A DNA stretch of 64,000 nucleotides from 13-2-20CM-66-19 sp963824395. GTDB lineage: Bacteria > Pseudomonadota > Gammaproteobacteria > Steroidobacterales > Steroidobacteraceae. The stretch is taken from positions 248,001-312,000 of the forward strand of contig CAWGPF010000004.1 of the NCBI GenBank assembly GCA_963824395.1, given 5' to 3'. Below, piece after piece: positions 18,140-25,745 of this stretch (position 1 is its first letter; each line of letters opens with the position of its first letter). The notes under the pieces were generated by a model that did no database searches, was not told the origin of the DNA, and saw only the letters and a list, made by a program, of their open reading frames with translations. Position numbers and translations under genes: made by a program.

Positions 18140-18234
18140 CCAACGGCTTTGGAATTCGTTGGTCGGTTGCAGCGGGCGCTGCAACATCAGGGCGCCGGAG
18201 GGTTGCTGGGCCCGTCCGGAGCAGATTCGGTGCA
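18140..18234 (+). repeat. Intergenic hairpin/GGTGCA repeat, copy B
   Basis: Hairpin CCAACGG, loop CTTTGGAAT, TCGTTGG (18140-18162); boxes GGAGCA at 18218 and GGTGCA at 18229, again 11 nt apart and 55 nt from the hairpin. In this copy a second perfect hairpin (GTTGCAGC, 4-nt loop, GCTGCAAC) occupies 18166-18185. It lies in the gene-free 18019-18324. Confidence 0.6.
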
Positions 18235-18324
18235 CCCTGGGGAGCAGTGCGCCGTGCCGGATACCGCTGGAAGGCGCGTCCAGCGCTTAGCGGCACAAAC
18301 TGGAACAGGGCGGGCGTTATTCGC

Positions 18325-20154
18325 TCAGTGCGTAGCCGCGCTCGCCTTTAGCCAGCGATCCAGTTTCGCTTCCAGTGCTGCGAACGGCAGCATGCCATCC
18401 TCGAGTTCGACCTGATGGAATGCGCGGACGTCGAAACGCTTGCCTTGGCTTGCTTCGGCGCGCCTGCGCATCTTGGTCCACTCGATGCCCCCGAGCGGGT
18501 AGGCGAGGACAAACCCCGGCAATCCGCTGATGAGCGCGACAGACTGCGTAGCACGCTCGGGCGGCCGCATAGGCATGGCCGCACGCAGATAATCCTCTGC
18601 CTGCTGAGTACTCCAGCCTTTCAGCTGCAGGCCCAGGTCGGCCACCATCATCGGCGTGATCGAGCTCATCTGGCGCCCGATGTAATCCACGTCGGAATCG
18701 TAAAGCTTGAGTTCGTAGGCGAAATCTTCGGCATACGTGGCCCAACCTTCCGTGGGGCCCGTGAATCCGAGAAGCCGCGCGACGGGATGGTTGCCCTTAT
18801 GCCCGTGCTCGGCAAGGAACTGGATCTGAAGATGATGCCCCGGAAGCGTTTCATGCAGGATCACGTTCTGCAGGGACGGGCGGTAGAGGTCCTGCGGAAC
18901 GTTTCGGTAATAGTAAGTGGCCGGATGACTGCCGTCGTCTGCCGCAGCCATGTACTGTCCTCCGGGTGCAGAGGCCTGTTGGAACTCAGGGAAAGGCTCC
19001 AGCTTTACCTTGCCGTCCGGAGGCGTGAGGATCATCTGCCCCCGCGCGGCGTAGGCGCGATCGTAGGTCCGCTGCGTGTAGTCGCGGATCTCATCGGCGC
19101 TCGCAAACTTGTTCTTCGGATCGGCGAGCATCAGCTTGGCCAGCGTAGCCCAGTCGGTCGCTTTGTCGCCGTACACCTTCTTGCCGAGCGCCAAAGCCAC
19201 GGCGTGCTCACTCGCCACCTGCTTGACGGCCTCGTCGTAGAGCGTGGCTGGGTCTTCATCGACTGTCACGGTCGCGAAGATCATGCCGCGGTAGCAGGTC
19301 AGACCGTTGGGATGGCTCTGGATCGAAGGGCTTTGGCGGGCGTGAGGCAGGTACTCATCCCTCAGAAAATTGCGATACCGGCGCATTGCCGGTAGCAATT
19401 TGCTCCCGATCGTCTGCGTCCACTCGGCAACGAAGGCCGGGTTGCTGTCACGTTTCGTTGGCTCCAGGTAACCCGTCTTGCTTGCCGGCAGGTCGACCAC
19501 GCCGTTGAGCTGATCGATGGTCGCCTTCACGGTGACGAGCGATGCAGAGTATCCGAGCCGCTGTCCCTCCTTGAGGTTGGCGATCTCCTGGTCGATCCAA
19601 GCGGGAAAGTTCCCCCAGCGCGTCAGGGCCTGTTTGCGTGCGTCAGCGGTGCCGAGGGGCTGGATGGTAGCCAGCTGGGAAAGCGCGGTCTGCCATCCAA
19701 GGGGCGCAACGTCCCAAAGCTCGTTGCGGCAGACCATGGTCTTCGCATCCTGCTGGAGTGCCTGATTCAGGAAATGCCACGTTACCCATTCGGGCTGGCC
19801 GACGAGAGAGTCGTTGTTTATCTGGTGCAGTTCGGCGCCGAGCTGCTTTTCGAACGTCTGCCACTTGGTGATCGCGGCCGGAGAGTTTATGTCGATCCCG
19901 TCGTGCCGTTCTGCGGTAAGGCCGGAGAATTCATACTGGACCGGAAAGGTGGTCTTGAATTCGGCCATATAGCGATCAGCGAGGGCGGTAACGCGAGCCG
20001 CGTCGGGAGTCTTGTCAGCCGCGTAGGCGCTCGAGCCGAGCGCGACGCATACAGTCGTCAGCGCCAGCCAGCGCGCGGCAGAAGGTCCATTGCCCGATCG
20101 GGCAACGGGCAATTGGTCGTTCGCAGACTCGTAAGGATGTAGTTTGTTCTTCAC
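18325..20154 (-). CDS. DUF885 family protein (zinc-peptidase-like), secreted
   Basis: About 609 residues from a GTG at 20154; the frame is open to an ATG at 20259. The GTG start leaves a signal-like segment SAARWLALTTVCVALGSSAYAA. DUF885 features: long helical domain, the block VILHETLPGHHLQIQFLAEH at about residue 450 with the H-E-x-x-x-x-H-H zinc motif, GPTEGWATYAEDFAYEL, and YPLGGIEWTKMRRRAE near the end. Members are periplasmic or lipoprotein metallopeptidase-like enzymes; the true substrate is unsettled. The gene stands alone and is divergent from the cupin gene. The start is uncertain (20154, 20112 TTG or 20259). Confidence 0.85.
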   Translation of the reverse strand: MKNKLHPYESANDQLPVARSGNGPSAARWLALTTVCVALGSSAYAADKTPDAARVTALADRYMAEFKTTFPVQYEFSGLTAERHDGIDINSPAAITKWQTFEKQLGAELHQINNDSLVGQPEWVTWHFLNQALQQDAKTMVCRNELWDVAPLGWQTALSQLATIQPLGTADARKQALTRWGNFPAWIDQEIANLKEGQRLGYSASLVTVKATIDQLNGVVDLPASKTGYLEPTKRDSNPAFVAEWTQTIGSKLLPAMRRYRNFLRDEYLPHARQSPSIQSHPNGLTCYRGMIFATVTVDEDPATLYDEAVKQVASEHAVALALGKKVYGDKATDWATLAKLMLADPKNKFASADEIRDYTQRTYDRAYAARGQMILTPPDGKVKLEPFPEFQQASAPGGQYMAAADDGSHPATYYYRNVPQDLYRPSLQNVILHETLPGHHLQIQFLAEHGHKGNHPVARLLGFTGPTEGWATYAEDFAYELKLYDSDVDYIGRQMSSITPMMVADLGLQLKGWSTQQAEDYLRAAMPMRPPERATQSVALISGLPGFVLAYPLGGIEWTKMRRRAEASQGKRFDVRAFHQVELEDGMLPFAALEAKLDRWLKASAATH

Positions 20155-20443
20155 TGGATCCCAATAGCTCGTTGAAGCTGACGAGGGCAGGGTAGGCAGT
20201 CGTTTTAGAAGAGTCAACGCTGGGCGACTTAGGCGGTCCCGTTTCCAGGGCGGTGCCAATGAACATCGGTACCTCGCAGTTACACGCCCCTAGCAACGTC
20301 ATATCATTTGTAGTTGTTACGGCCCCGCTGCCTAGATGCGCGGATGGCGTCAAGTTGCATGTGTTTGGGGCTAATCGGGCGGGGGCCGGCGATGCGTTTG
20401 CGCGGAGCGATCTCAACTACCGTCGCCGTAGTGGCGGGGCACC

Positions 20444-20953
20444 GTGATCGGCAGCTATATGCAAGAGTCTAATTCTGATGAGGTAACGGCGCGCACGCTC
20501 ATCGAAAGCCTAAAGCTGAAGCCCCATCCCGAAGGAGGGTGGTTTAGGGAAATTCATCGTGCGGATCAGTCGGTCCGAGCCGATCAGGGTGTCCGCGCGG
20601 CGATCACGAGTATCTACTACCTGCTGGAACGCGGCCAGGTTGGCCGGTGGCATATGGTGGATTCCGATGAGGTATGGCATTTTCATCGAGGGGCACCACT
20701 CGAGCTGCTCGCATATGATCCAAAGCTGCGGCTCCTTAACCAGTATGTTCTCGGGCCCGCGAACGGACAGTGTTTTGTTGCTGTCGTTCCGCGCGGTGTA
20801 TGGCAGGCTGCCAGGAGCCTGGGTCCGTTCTCGCTAGTCGCCTGTGACGTGGGTCCAGGGTTCGATTTCGCGGACTTTCGATTTGTCTCCACAGTCCTTG
20901 GTCACGAAGACCACTTTGTCGGCGAGCTGCTATCACGGGCCTCACTGCTGTGA
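20444..20953 (+). CDS. Cupin DUF985 family protein
   Basis: 169 residues from the GTG at 20444 (GGCGGGG 5 nt upstream); an in-frame ATG at 20459 would give 164 residues. DUF985/cupin_5 motifs: LKLKPHPEGGWFREIHRAD, AITSIYYLLERGQVGRWHMV, SDEVWHFHRGAPLELL, and VPRGVWQAARSLGPFSLVAC. The conserved His/Glu/Trp of the cupin core are kept. Family members bind small sugars or metals in a beta-barrel; the function is unknown. It is the only gene in this direction before the higBA module. Confidence 0.85.
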   Translation: MIGSYMQESNSDEVTARTLIESLKLKPHPEGGWFREIHRADQSVRADQGVRAAITSIYYLLERGQVGRWHMVDSDEVWHFHRGAPLELLAYDPKLRLLNQYVLGPANGQCFVAVVPRGVWQAARSLGPFSLVACDVGPGFDFADFRFVSTVLGHEDHFVGELLSRASLL

Positions 20954-21140
20954 CGATGATCGTCAGCCGATGGCGATCCCGCCAATTGTCTTCGGGTTAC
21001 AGAGCCTACAGAACGCGTGGCAACCGCGTCTCTCTGTAGTCGGCGACCACAGGCTCATTTCCAGAAGAGCGTACGCAGCTGCGCGAGCGTGCCTCCCGAT
21101 GACTGTGCAAACTGGGCCGCCGAACGCACTCAAACCACGC

Positions 21141-21235
21141 TAAACGGACTCGCAATCCGTTGCGACACCGCGCATTGGGCTTAGAAAGCTGCGATCCGCG
21201 AGACCGACGTCATCTATTTGTGAAAGCTTAGTGCA
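21141..21235 (+). repeat. Intergenic hairpin/GGTGCA repeat, copy C (degenerate)
   Basis: Hairpin TAAACGG, loop ACTCGCAAT, CCGTTGC (21141-21163; five inner pairs). Boxes TGTGAA at 21219 and AGTGCA at 21230 keep the 11-nt period at 56 nt from the hairpin. It is followed at 21237-21271 by an 8-bp inverted repeat TGCCAGGC/GCCTGGCA with a 19-nt loop. These, with the higB promoter, are what the gene-free 20954-21318 contains. Confidence 0.45.
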
Positions 21236-21282
21236 CTGCCAGGCACCACAATCTGCGTGCAGCGCCTGGCATTGGAAGTCAC

Positions 21283-21311
21283 TGGACGACTGTATCGCTA
21301 TGCGATACAAT
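21283..21311 (+). promoter_or_regulatory. higBA promoter, near-leaderless
   Basis: TGGACG (-35, 21283-21288), 17-bp spacer, TACAAT (-10, 21306-21311). Transcription should start about 7 nt later, at 21317-21319, that is at the higB ATG (21319). The operator palindrome fills the spacer and part of the -10. Confidence 0.55.
21291..21309. promoter_or_regulatory. Palindromic operator of the higBA module
   Basis: TGTATCGC, 3-nt spacer TAT, GCGATACA: perfect 8-bp arms lying over the promoter. HigA-type antitoxins bind such palindromes and repress their own operon; binding here is inferred. Confidence 0.6.
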
Positions 21312-21318
21312 ATGCACC

Positions 21319-21600
21319 ATGCCCATCCGCAGTTTCCGGCACGATGGCCTGGAGAGATTTTTCCGCACCAAAAGTAAGGCGGGGATCCAACCCAAACATG
21401 CGCAGAGACTGAACCTTCAGCTCGGTAGGCTGGATGCTTCGATCCAGCCTATCGATATGAATCTTCCCGGCTGGTACTGGCACCCTCTCACGGGCAAGGA
21501 CGCGGGCCGCTGGTCGGTGAGAGTGAATGGGAATTGGCGCGTCACTTTCACATTTGAGGGCCGAGATGCAGCCCAAGTGGATTACGAGGACTACCATTGA
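21319..21600 (+). CDS. higB: HigB/RelE-type toxin (plasmid-maintenance killer family)
   Basis: 93 residues. The sequence IRSFRHDGLERFFRTKSKAGI, the block LNLPGWYWHPLTGKDAGRWSVRVNGNWRVTFTF and the end VDYEDYH match the HigB killer family, which cleaves mRNA on the ribosome. ATG at 21319. No Shine-Dalgarno is visible, in keeping with a transcript that starts at or next to the ATG. The toxin-first order (higB then higA) is normal for this class. higA starts 13 nt after the stop. Confidence 0.88.
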   Translation: MPIRSFRHDGLERFFRTKSKAGIQPKHAQRLNLQLGRLDASIQPIDMNLPGWYWHPLTGKDAGRWSVRVNGNWRVTFTFEGRDAAQVDYEDYH

Positions 21601-21613
21601 GCGGAATCACATT

Positions 21614-22081
21614 ATGAGTGAAATGCACAGCCCGCCGCACCCGGGCGCGATTCTCGCCGACACAGTGCTGGGTCCCGAGGGTGGCAAATCTGTTTCTGCC
21701 TTCGCGGATGAGCTTGGTATCTCCCGCGTAACTCTGTCTCGTGTCGTGAACGGTCGCGCCGCGGTGAGTGTGGATATGGCGCTCGCGCTTGCAGAGGCCA
21801 CCGGGACCTCGCCGGAATCGTGGCTGAACATGCAGACCGCCTATGATTTGTGGAAGGCAAGAGTCGCGCGGCGTAACTCGATTAGGTCGTCAAAACCAAT
21901 CCGCGCTCGCGCCGTTCGAGAGACAGCCGCGGCCAAGAGGCAGCCCCTCTCGCGCCAGACTGTTCCGGCGCGTTCTGGAGTGCGCGGCTGGACTCGGGAT
22001 ACGGCAACGGGAATGGTGGCGTTTAACCGCACCCCTACCGATCGCAGTAGTCGCGTCGCAGTCGCCCGTAAAAAAAAGTGA
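21614..22081 (+). CDS. higA: HigA-type antitoxin (HTH) with basic C-terminal extension
   Basis: 155 residues from the ATG at 21614. Residues 1-85 are a standard HigA helix-turn-helix (HPGAILADTVLG, VSAFADELGISRVTLSRVVNGRAAVSVDMALALAEAT, SPESWLNMQTAYDLW). Usual HigA proteins end near here (about 95-110 residues). This one adds about 60 residues rich in Arg, Ser and Pro with no predicted fold, ending in VAVARKKK. It should neutralise HigB and repress the operon through the palindrome at 21291. The tail may bind nucleic acid or be a read-through of a lost stop; that is not decidable from sequence alone. Confidence 0.85.
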   Translation: MSEMHSPPHPGAILADTVLGPEGGKSVSAFADELGISRVTLSRVVNGRAAVSVDMALALAEATGTSPESWLNMQTAYDLWKARVARRNSIRSSKPIRARAVRETAAAKRQPLSRQTVPARSGVRGWTRDTATGMVAFNRTPTDRSSRVAVARKKK

Positions 22082-22482
22082 CGGGTGAAATCAAGCATTC
22101 GGGCAGTCGCCCGGAAAAGGGGAGCTCCGATCCAGTTGGTACTGGATTGCGGCATCGCTTTGCAGTTCTTGCTTGGCTGTAGGGGCACTCCGTGGTAACC
22201 GGCGACGATCAGCCGACAAAGTGAGTGCTTAGTCTCTTAGTTGCTCTAGACGGATGGCGTTGCGGATTTCTAGCGGTTTCCCAATCAGTTGGTGCTGAGG
22301 TTCAAGTACCACGGAGTCCGGAAGTGTCTCGAGTAAGAGAGATGAAACGGGCTCAAATCGGTCCGCTACCGCTTACTCCAATCGTTACCACCCGCAAGGG
22401 TTTCAGGGTTCCGTCTTGCTAACTAGCCGCTCTGAAGCAGTCACTCGCAGCTTTCAGTAGGCTCAATACGAAGCTTAGACCA
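22082..22482. other. Gene-free region
   Basis: 401 bp after higA. The only structure I see is an inverted repeat ATCCAG, 6-nt loop, CTGGAT at 22130-22147, without a T-run. No gene, repeat copy or promoter can be supported. It ends at the convergent hydrolase gene. Confidence 0.4.
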
Positions 22483-23355
22483 CTAATGCGTGGGCGTGTT
22501 GCTGTCTGGTTTGTCGAGAAACTCGCGAATCGTCAGGTTGACGAGATCGGGCCGAGTGTTGAATGTTCCGTGGTTGCTCGCCGGCACAATACTTAGTTGC
22601 CCATACGGTAGATCTCGAAATATCTCAGCAGTGTCTTCAATCGATGTGAAGTCGTGGTCGCCAGCCATAACGAGCACCGGTATTCGAATCTTCTTGAGGT
22701 CGGCCGGCTCGATCACAATAGGCTGCAGCCACATGTCGTACGTCTTCGCCAATAGTGTCATCCAATGATCTGGACCGTCGGGACTGACTTTCGCGTAGTC
22801 GGCTAAGAACCAGGGCGGAAGCGCGGCGGCCATCTTTTGCAGATGAGCATCCAATTGCTGTTGCGACCACTGGCTGCGCAGCCGTTCCTCCGGAGACAAA
22901 TCCGCCCGGATGTTCGCGCCTGAAATAACTAACCGACGGACCAGATTTGGATGATCCCGCACTAGGACCAGGGCAAGATCCGCACCGTCACTATGGCCCA
23001 CAACGTCCACTGGACCGAGGCCAAGTTGCTCGATGATCGCTGCGGTGTCGTCAGCCATTATTTTATAGGACAGAGACCACGGGCCGTCCGGGCTATGGCC
23101 GTACCCGCGTTGATCGATGCCGACGACCGTGCGAAAGGCCGAGAAATAATCCCGCTGCTTGGCGAAGCTATTGTCAAAGAACGCCATACCACCGTGCAAG
23201 AATACGATCGGCGGACCGTGGCCGTAGATTTGTGTATAGAGCTTTGCGCCCCTCACCTCATAGTAGCGTTGAGTGCTATCTGAGTTATCCGCAGTCGCAG
23301 CAATGGGGCCGCATGCACCGATAACAGCGATAACGGCACGTGCGAAAATATTCAC
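22483..23355 (-). CDS. Secreted alpha/beta-hydrolase
   Basis: 290 residues, GTG at 23355. A signal peptide (MNIFARAVIAVIGACGPIAATA) is followed by an alpha/beta-hydrolase domain: oxyanion motif FLHGG at about 53-57, the GIDQRGYGHS strand-loop, nucleophile elbow GHSDGAD (Ser at about 122), acid region VMAGDHDFT and the catalytic His in ASNHGTF. It is probably an esterase or lactonase-type enzyme acting in the periplasm; the substrate is unknown. It stands alone. The relation to its neighbours (a gene-free region and vapBC) gives no functional hint. Confidence 0.88.
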   Translation of the reverse strand: MNIFARAVIAVIGACGPIAATADNSDSTQRYYEVRGAKLYTQIYGHGPPIVFLHGGMAFFDNSFAKQRDYFSAFRTVVGIDQRGYGHSPDGPWSLSYKIMADDTAAIIEQLGLGPVDVVGHSDGADLALVLVRDHPNLVRRLVISGANIRADLSPEERLRSQWSQQQLDAHLQKMAAALPPWFLADYAKVSPDGPDHWMTLLAKTYDMWLQPIVIEPADLKKIRIPVLVMAGDHDFTSIEDTAEIFRDLPYGQLSIVPASNHGTFNTRPDLVNLTIREFLDKPDSNTPTH

Positions 23356-23557
23356 GATGCTTGTCTCGGGTCAGCGTAAGCGTAATTAGGATACGCGATC
23401 TCCAGCACCGTTGCTGTCCGACATTAGTCAGGCTAGAGGTGACTCGGCAGGATCACGAAGTGACCAACCGGGACAAGACAGACATAGCGGCGCTATGACT
23501 AACCAGCCGGCGACATCAGCCGCTACGGTTCTGCCGGGTCGCAATCGGCAGAGACGG

Positions 23558-23641
23558 CCGGCGGATTCGCAAACCGCTGGTAACGAGGGTAAGACGTTGA
23601 TTCAGCGGTGAGCGGCGCCGGTTCGGCGCACTTTCGGTGCA
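23558..23641 (+). repeat. Intergenic hairpin/GGTGCA repeat, copy D
   Basis: Hairpin CCGGCGG, loop ATTCGCAAA, CCGCTGG (23558-23580; one G-T pair). Boxes GGCGCA at 23625 and GGTGCA at 23636, 11 nt apart, 45 nt after the hairpin. It resembles copy E in the stretch between hairpin and boxes as well (shared AAGAC-TTGATTC pattern). It is the only structure seen in the gene-free 23356-23693. Confidence 0.6.
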
Positions 23642-23693
23642 TCCACCGCTTCGCAGCATAGTGCTCACGCCCGCTGCGATGCCTGCTGGCGAA

Positions 23694-24095
23694 CTACGAC
23701 CAAAGGCGTAAAGCGCAGTGCTTTGCCATTCCCTGAAAATCCCGATCGCTCGACAGCATCCGCAGACTGTGGCGAATGCACAATTGCGCCAGAATCGCGT
23801 CGATAGTCCCAACCTGAACGCCATTGCGACGGCATGTATTGCGAAGCGCAGCCGCTTCGACATGATCCGTCCGGTCAGGGACGAGGAGGGGAAGTGCGGA
23901 AAACCCGTCCAGAATCTGCGTGCGCGCTTTCGGTCCCGAGAAGCCCTGGAGAAGCTCCTGCAGTACCAGGCCGGCGGTCAGCACCAGCTCGCCGTCATGA
24001 AGCGCCTTGGTGAGGGCGGCGACCTGGGGGACAGGCGCGGGCTGATCCCTGCGTAGCGCGAGCGACCAGACGCTGGTATCAACAAATAGGCTCAA
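23694..24095 (-). CDS. vapC: VapC-type PIN-domain toxin
   Basis: 133 residues from a TTG at 24095, whose bases overlap the antitoxin stop (TTGA, 4-nt overlap). The upstream open frame to 24137 lies inside vapB and is not needed. PIN motifs: first acidic residue in LFVDTSVWSLAL, Glu in LVLQELLQGF, third Asp in GTIDAILAQLC and the last in SSDRDFQGM. VapC toxins are Mg-dependent RNases that cleave tRNA or rRNA. Antitoxin-first order with overlap is the usual vapBC layout. Confidence 0.88.
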   Translation of the reverse strand: MSLFVDTSVWSLALRRDQPAPVPQVAALTKALHDGELVLTAGLVLQELLQGFSGPKARTQILDGFSALPLLVPDRTDHVEAAALRNTCRRNGVQVGTIDAILAQLCIRHSLRMLSSDRDFQGMAKHCALRLWS

Positions 24096-24292
24096 TCGCG
24101 CGAGCGCTCCGACTTGTAGTCGTAGCTCTGATCCCACTCAAGCTTTCCCATGAGATCCAGCAGGCGCTTCTGCCTGCGCCGCGCCACAAATTCCTCCAGG
24201 GCTTTCGTGACAGCCGCCTTCTTCGTCCGCTCGCCACTGACTTCCAGGGCGCGCTCGATCAGAGCGGGGTCAATGGACAGATTGGTCGCCAT
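24092..24292 (-). CDS. vapB: VapB-type antitoxin
   Basis: 66 residues, ATG at 24292 (an upstream ATG at 24412 has no ribosome site). GGAGG lies 8 nt before the start. The sequence (MATNLSIDPALIERALEVSG, TKKAAVTKALEEFVARRRQK, LLDLMGKLEWDQSYDYKSER) is a ribbon-helix-helix type VapB with the C-terminal DYKxxR toxin-wrapping motif. A palindrome covers its start codon and ribosome site (24291-24310). Confidence 0.87.
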   Translation of the reverse strand: MATNLSIDPALIERALEVSGERTKKAAVTKALEEFVARRRQKRLLDLMGKLEWDQSYDYKSERSRD

Positions 24293-24310
24293 GTGTGAAC
24301 CTCCACACAT
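24291..24310. promoter_or_regulatory. Palindromic operator over the vapB start
   Basis: ATGTGTG, 6-nt spacer, CACACAT: perfect 7-bp arms. The spacer carries the GGAGG ribosome site, and one arm overlaps the ATG. It is a likely site for VapB autorepression, or an mRNA hairpin sequestering the ribosome site. Confidence 0.5.
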
Positions 24311-24384
24311 CAGTCTACACAATGTGCGTCCGACGGGCGAGCCCACTGTAAACGGTGCCCGCGGATCAAAACGATGCACGTGCA

Positions 24385-25695
24385 TCAACGGCGAGCACTC
24401 CGCTGGCGGCAAACGTAAGCCATTGACGCTGCGGCGGCATTGGGGACGTTGGGCCGTCCTCGGGCAAATTGCGTGTATCCGGGTATCGTGCAGCGGTCAG
24501 CGTAGAGGCTGGCCGCAATGGCGAGCCATACCGGGATGGCGAACAGTAGCCAAGGCAGGTTCTGTTGCGCGTTGTGCATCGTGAGACGAATCAGCAGGCC
24601 GACCAGCGAGCCGCCTACCTGGATGGCGACAAGCATTCGCAGAAGCGGACTACCCCCGTTCTGTGTTCTAGAACGCCATATGCCGCGGATCATGAAGAAC
24701 GCCAGGGGGTTGAAGATGAGCAGGTTCGCGTTGCTCCACGCGGCGTAATGGGTGGTGAGCGTCCAGAACGCGAGAAGCAGCGTGCCCATTACGCCAGCAA
24801 AGAGTAGAAATATAATGATCACGCTCGCGCCCAGCGTTCGAAAACGGAGGCGCGTGAACGCAATCGCTGTGGCGAGGAGCAGGCCCGCTACAGCCAGGGG
24901 CCATGTGAAGTCGGGAGGCGCGGATGGTGGTGGCAGCAGCCGGCTGGGAGCCACCTCGCGTTCCTCCGTTACCACGGGGATCAGGCCGCCGTGGCCGTCG
25001 GGCACGCGCGCGCGGCGTATCTCGCGTGCGAGCACCGTCGGCAGGAAGCTCTCCTGCCATTCGTTCAAGGGCCGATCCGCCGAGGGCCCGAGCGCGAGGT
25101 CCATTAACAGCATCAGCCACGGCTGGACGCTCATCAAGCGGTCGATCTGCTGGCGATAAGTCATGGGTGCGCGCCGGCCGGTCAGAGCGGGCTGCAGTGC
25201 GCCACCCAATACGGAATTCAGGGCGTCGCGGATGCGCGTCGAGCAGTTGCTGGTGAGATAGTCGTAGTCGTAACTGACGTTTTCCGGCCTCAGGTTCCAC
25301 AGGAGGAAAGCCCGCAAGGTCTGAGCCTGTTCGGGCGAGAGCGCGAGCCGTTGTACAAGCACGGAACGGCCGTCCTCGACGTAGTCCTGTTGGTTGATGT
25401 CGCTGGTGCCGATGTCGATCATGTAGCGCATATGACCGCGCGCGAAGTTCCTCAGGAAGGCGCTGTCGCTGAAGTCGAACACGCCGTAGTTAATGTCTCC
25501 GGATTCTCCGGAGAGGCGGTCGCGAATGCGGATCGCGTTGTGCCCGAATCGCTCCCAGTAAACGGCGCCGGGCCCAAATGTGACCAGCGAGACCTCCAGA
25601 TCCTGGGCCGGAGCATCGAGCATCCCGGCGCGGACGCCCGCAGAAGCACTCAGAGCAAGCAGCGTGTGACACAGGAGCGTAAGAATTCTTGGCAA
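24385..25695 (-). CDS. DUF4105 (Lnb N-terminal-like) membrane protein
   Basis: 436 residues; the start codon is a TTG at 25695 and begins a signal peptide (PRILTLLCHTLLALSASAGVRA). Residues 28-220 match DUF4105: LVTFGPGAVYWERFGHNAIRI, NYGVFDFSDSAFLRNFARGH, YDYDYLTSNCSTRIRDAL (a Cys/His type core as in Lnb-like papain folds). The C-terminal 150 residues contain about five transmembrane segments. The family is found in many Gram-negative envelopes without an agreed function. It ends 93 nt upstream of vapB in the same direction, so it could lie at the end of the aldehyde dehydrogenase transcript. Confidence 0.85.
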   Translation of the reverse strand: MPRILTLLCHTLLALSASAGVRAGMLDAPAQDLEVSLVTFGPGAVYWERFGHNAIRIRDRLSGESGDINYGVFDFSDSAFLRNFARGHMRYMIDIGTSDINQQDYVEDGRSVLVQRLALSPEQAQTLRAFLLWNLRPENVSYDYDYLTSNCSTRIRDALNSVLGGALQPALTGRRAPMTYRQQIDRLMSVQPWLMLLMDLALGPSADRPLNEWQESFLPTVLAREIRRARVPDGHGGLIPVVTEEREVAPSRLLPPPSAPPDFTWPLAVAGLLLATAIAFTRLRFRTLGASVIIIFLLFAGVMGTLLLAFWTLTTHYAAWSNANLLIFNPLAFFMIRGIWRSRTQNGGSPLLRMLVAIQVGGSLVGLLIRLTMHNAQQNLPWLLFAIPVWLAIAASLYADRCTIPGYTQFARGRPNVPNAAAASMAYVCRQRSARR

Positions 25696-25745
25696 GGACG
25701 TCGTCTTTGGTTATTGATGCCGGGGGCGTCGCACCCAGCCTGGAG

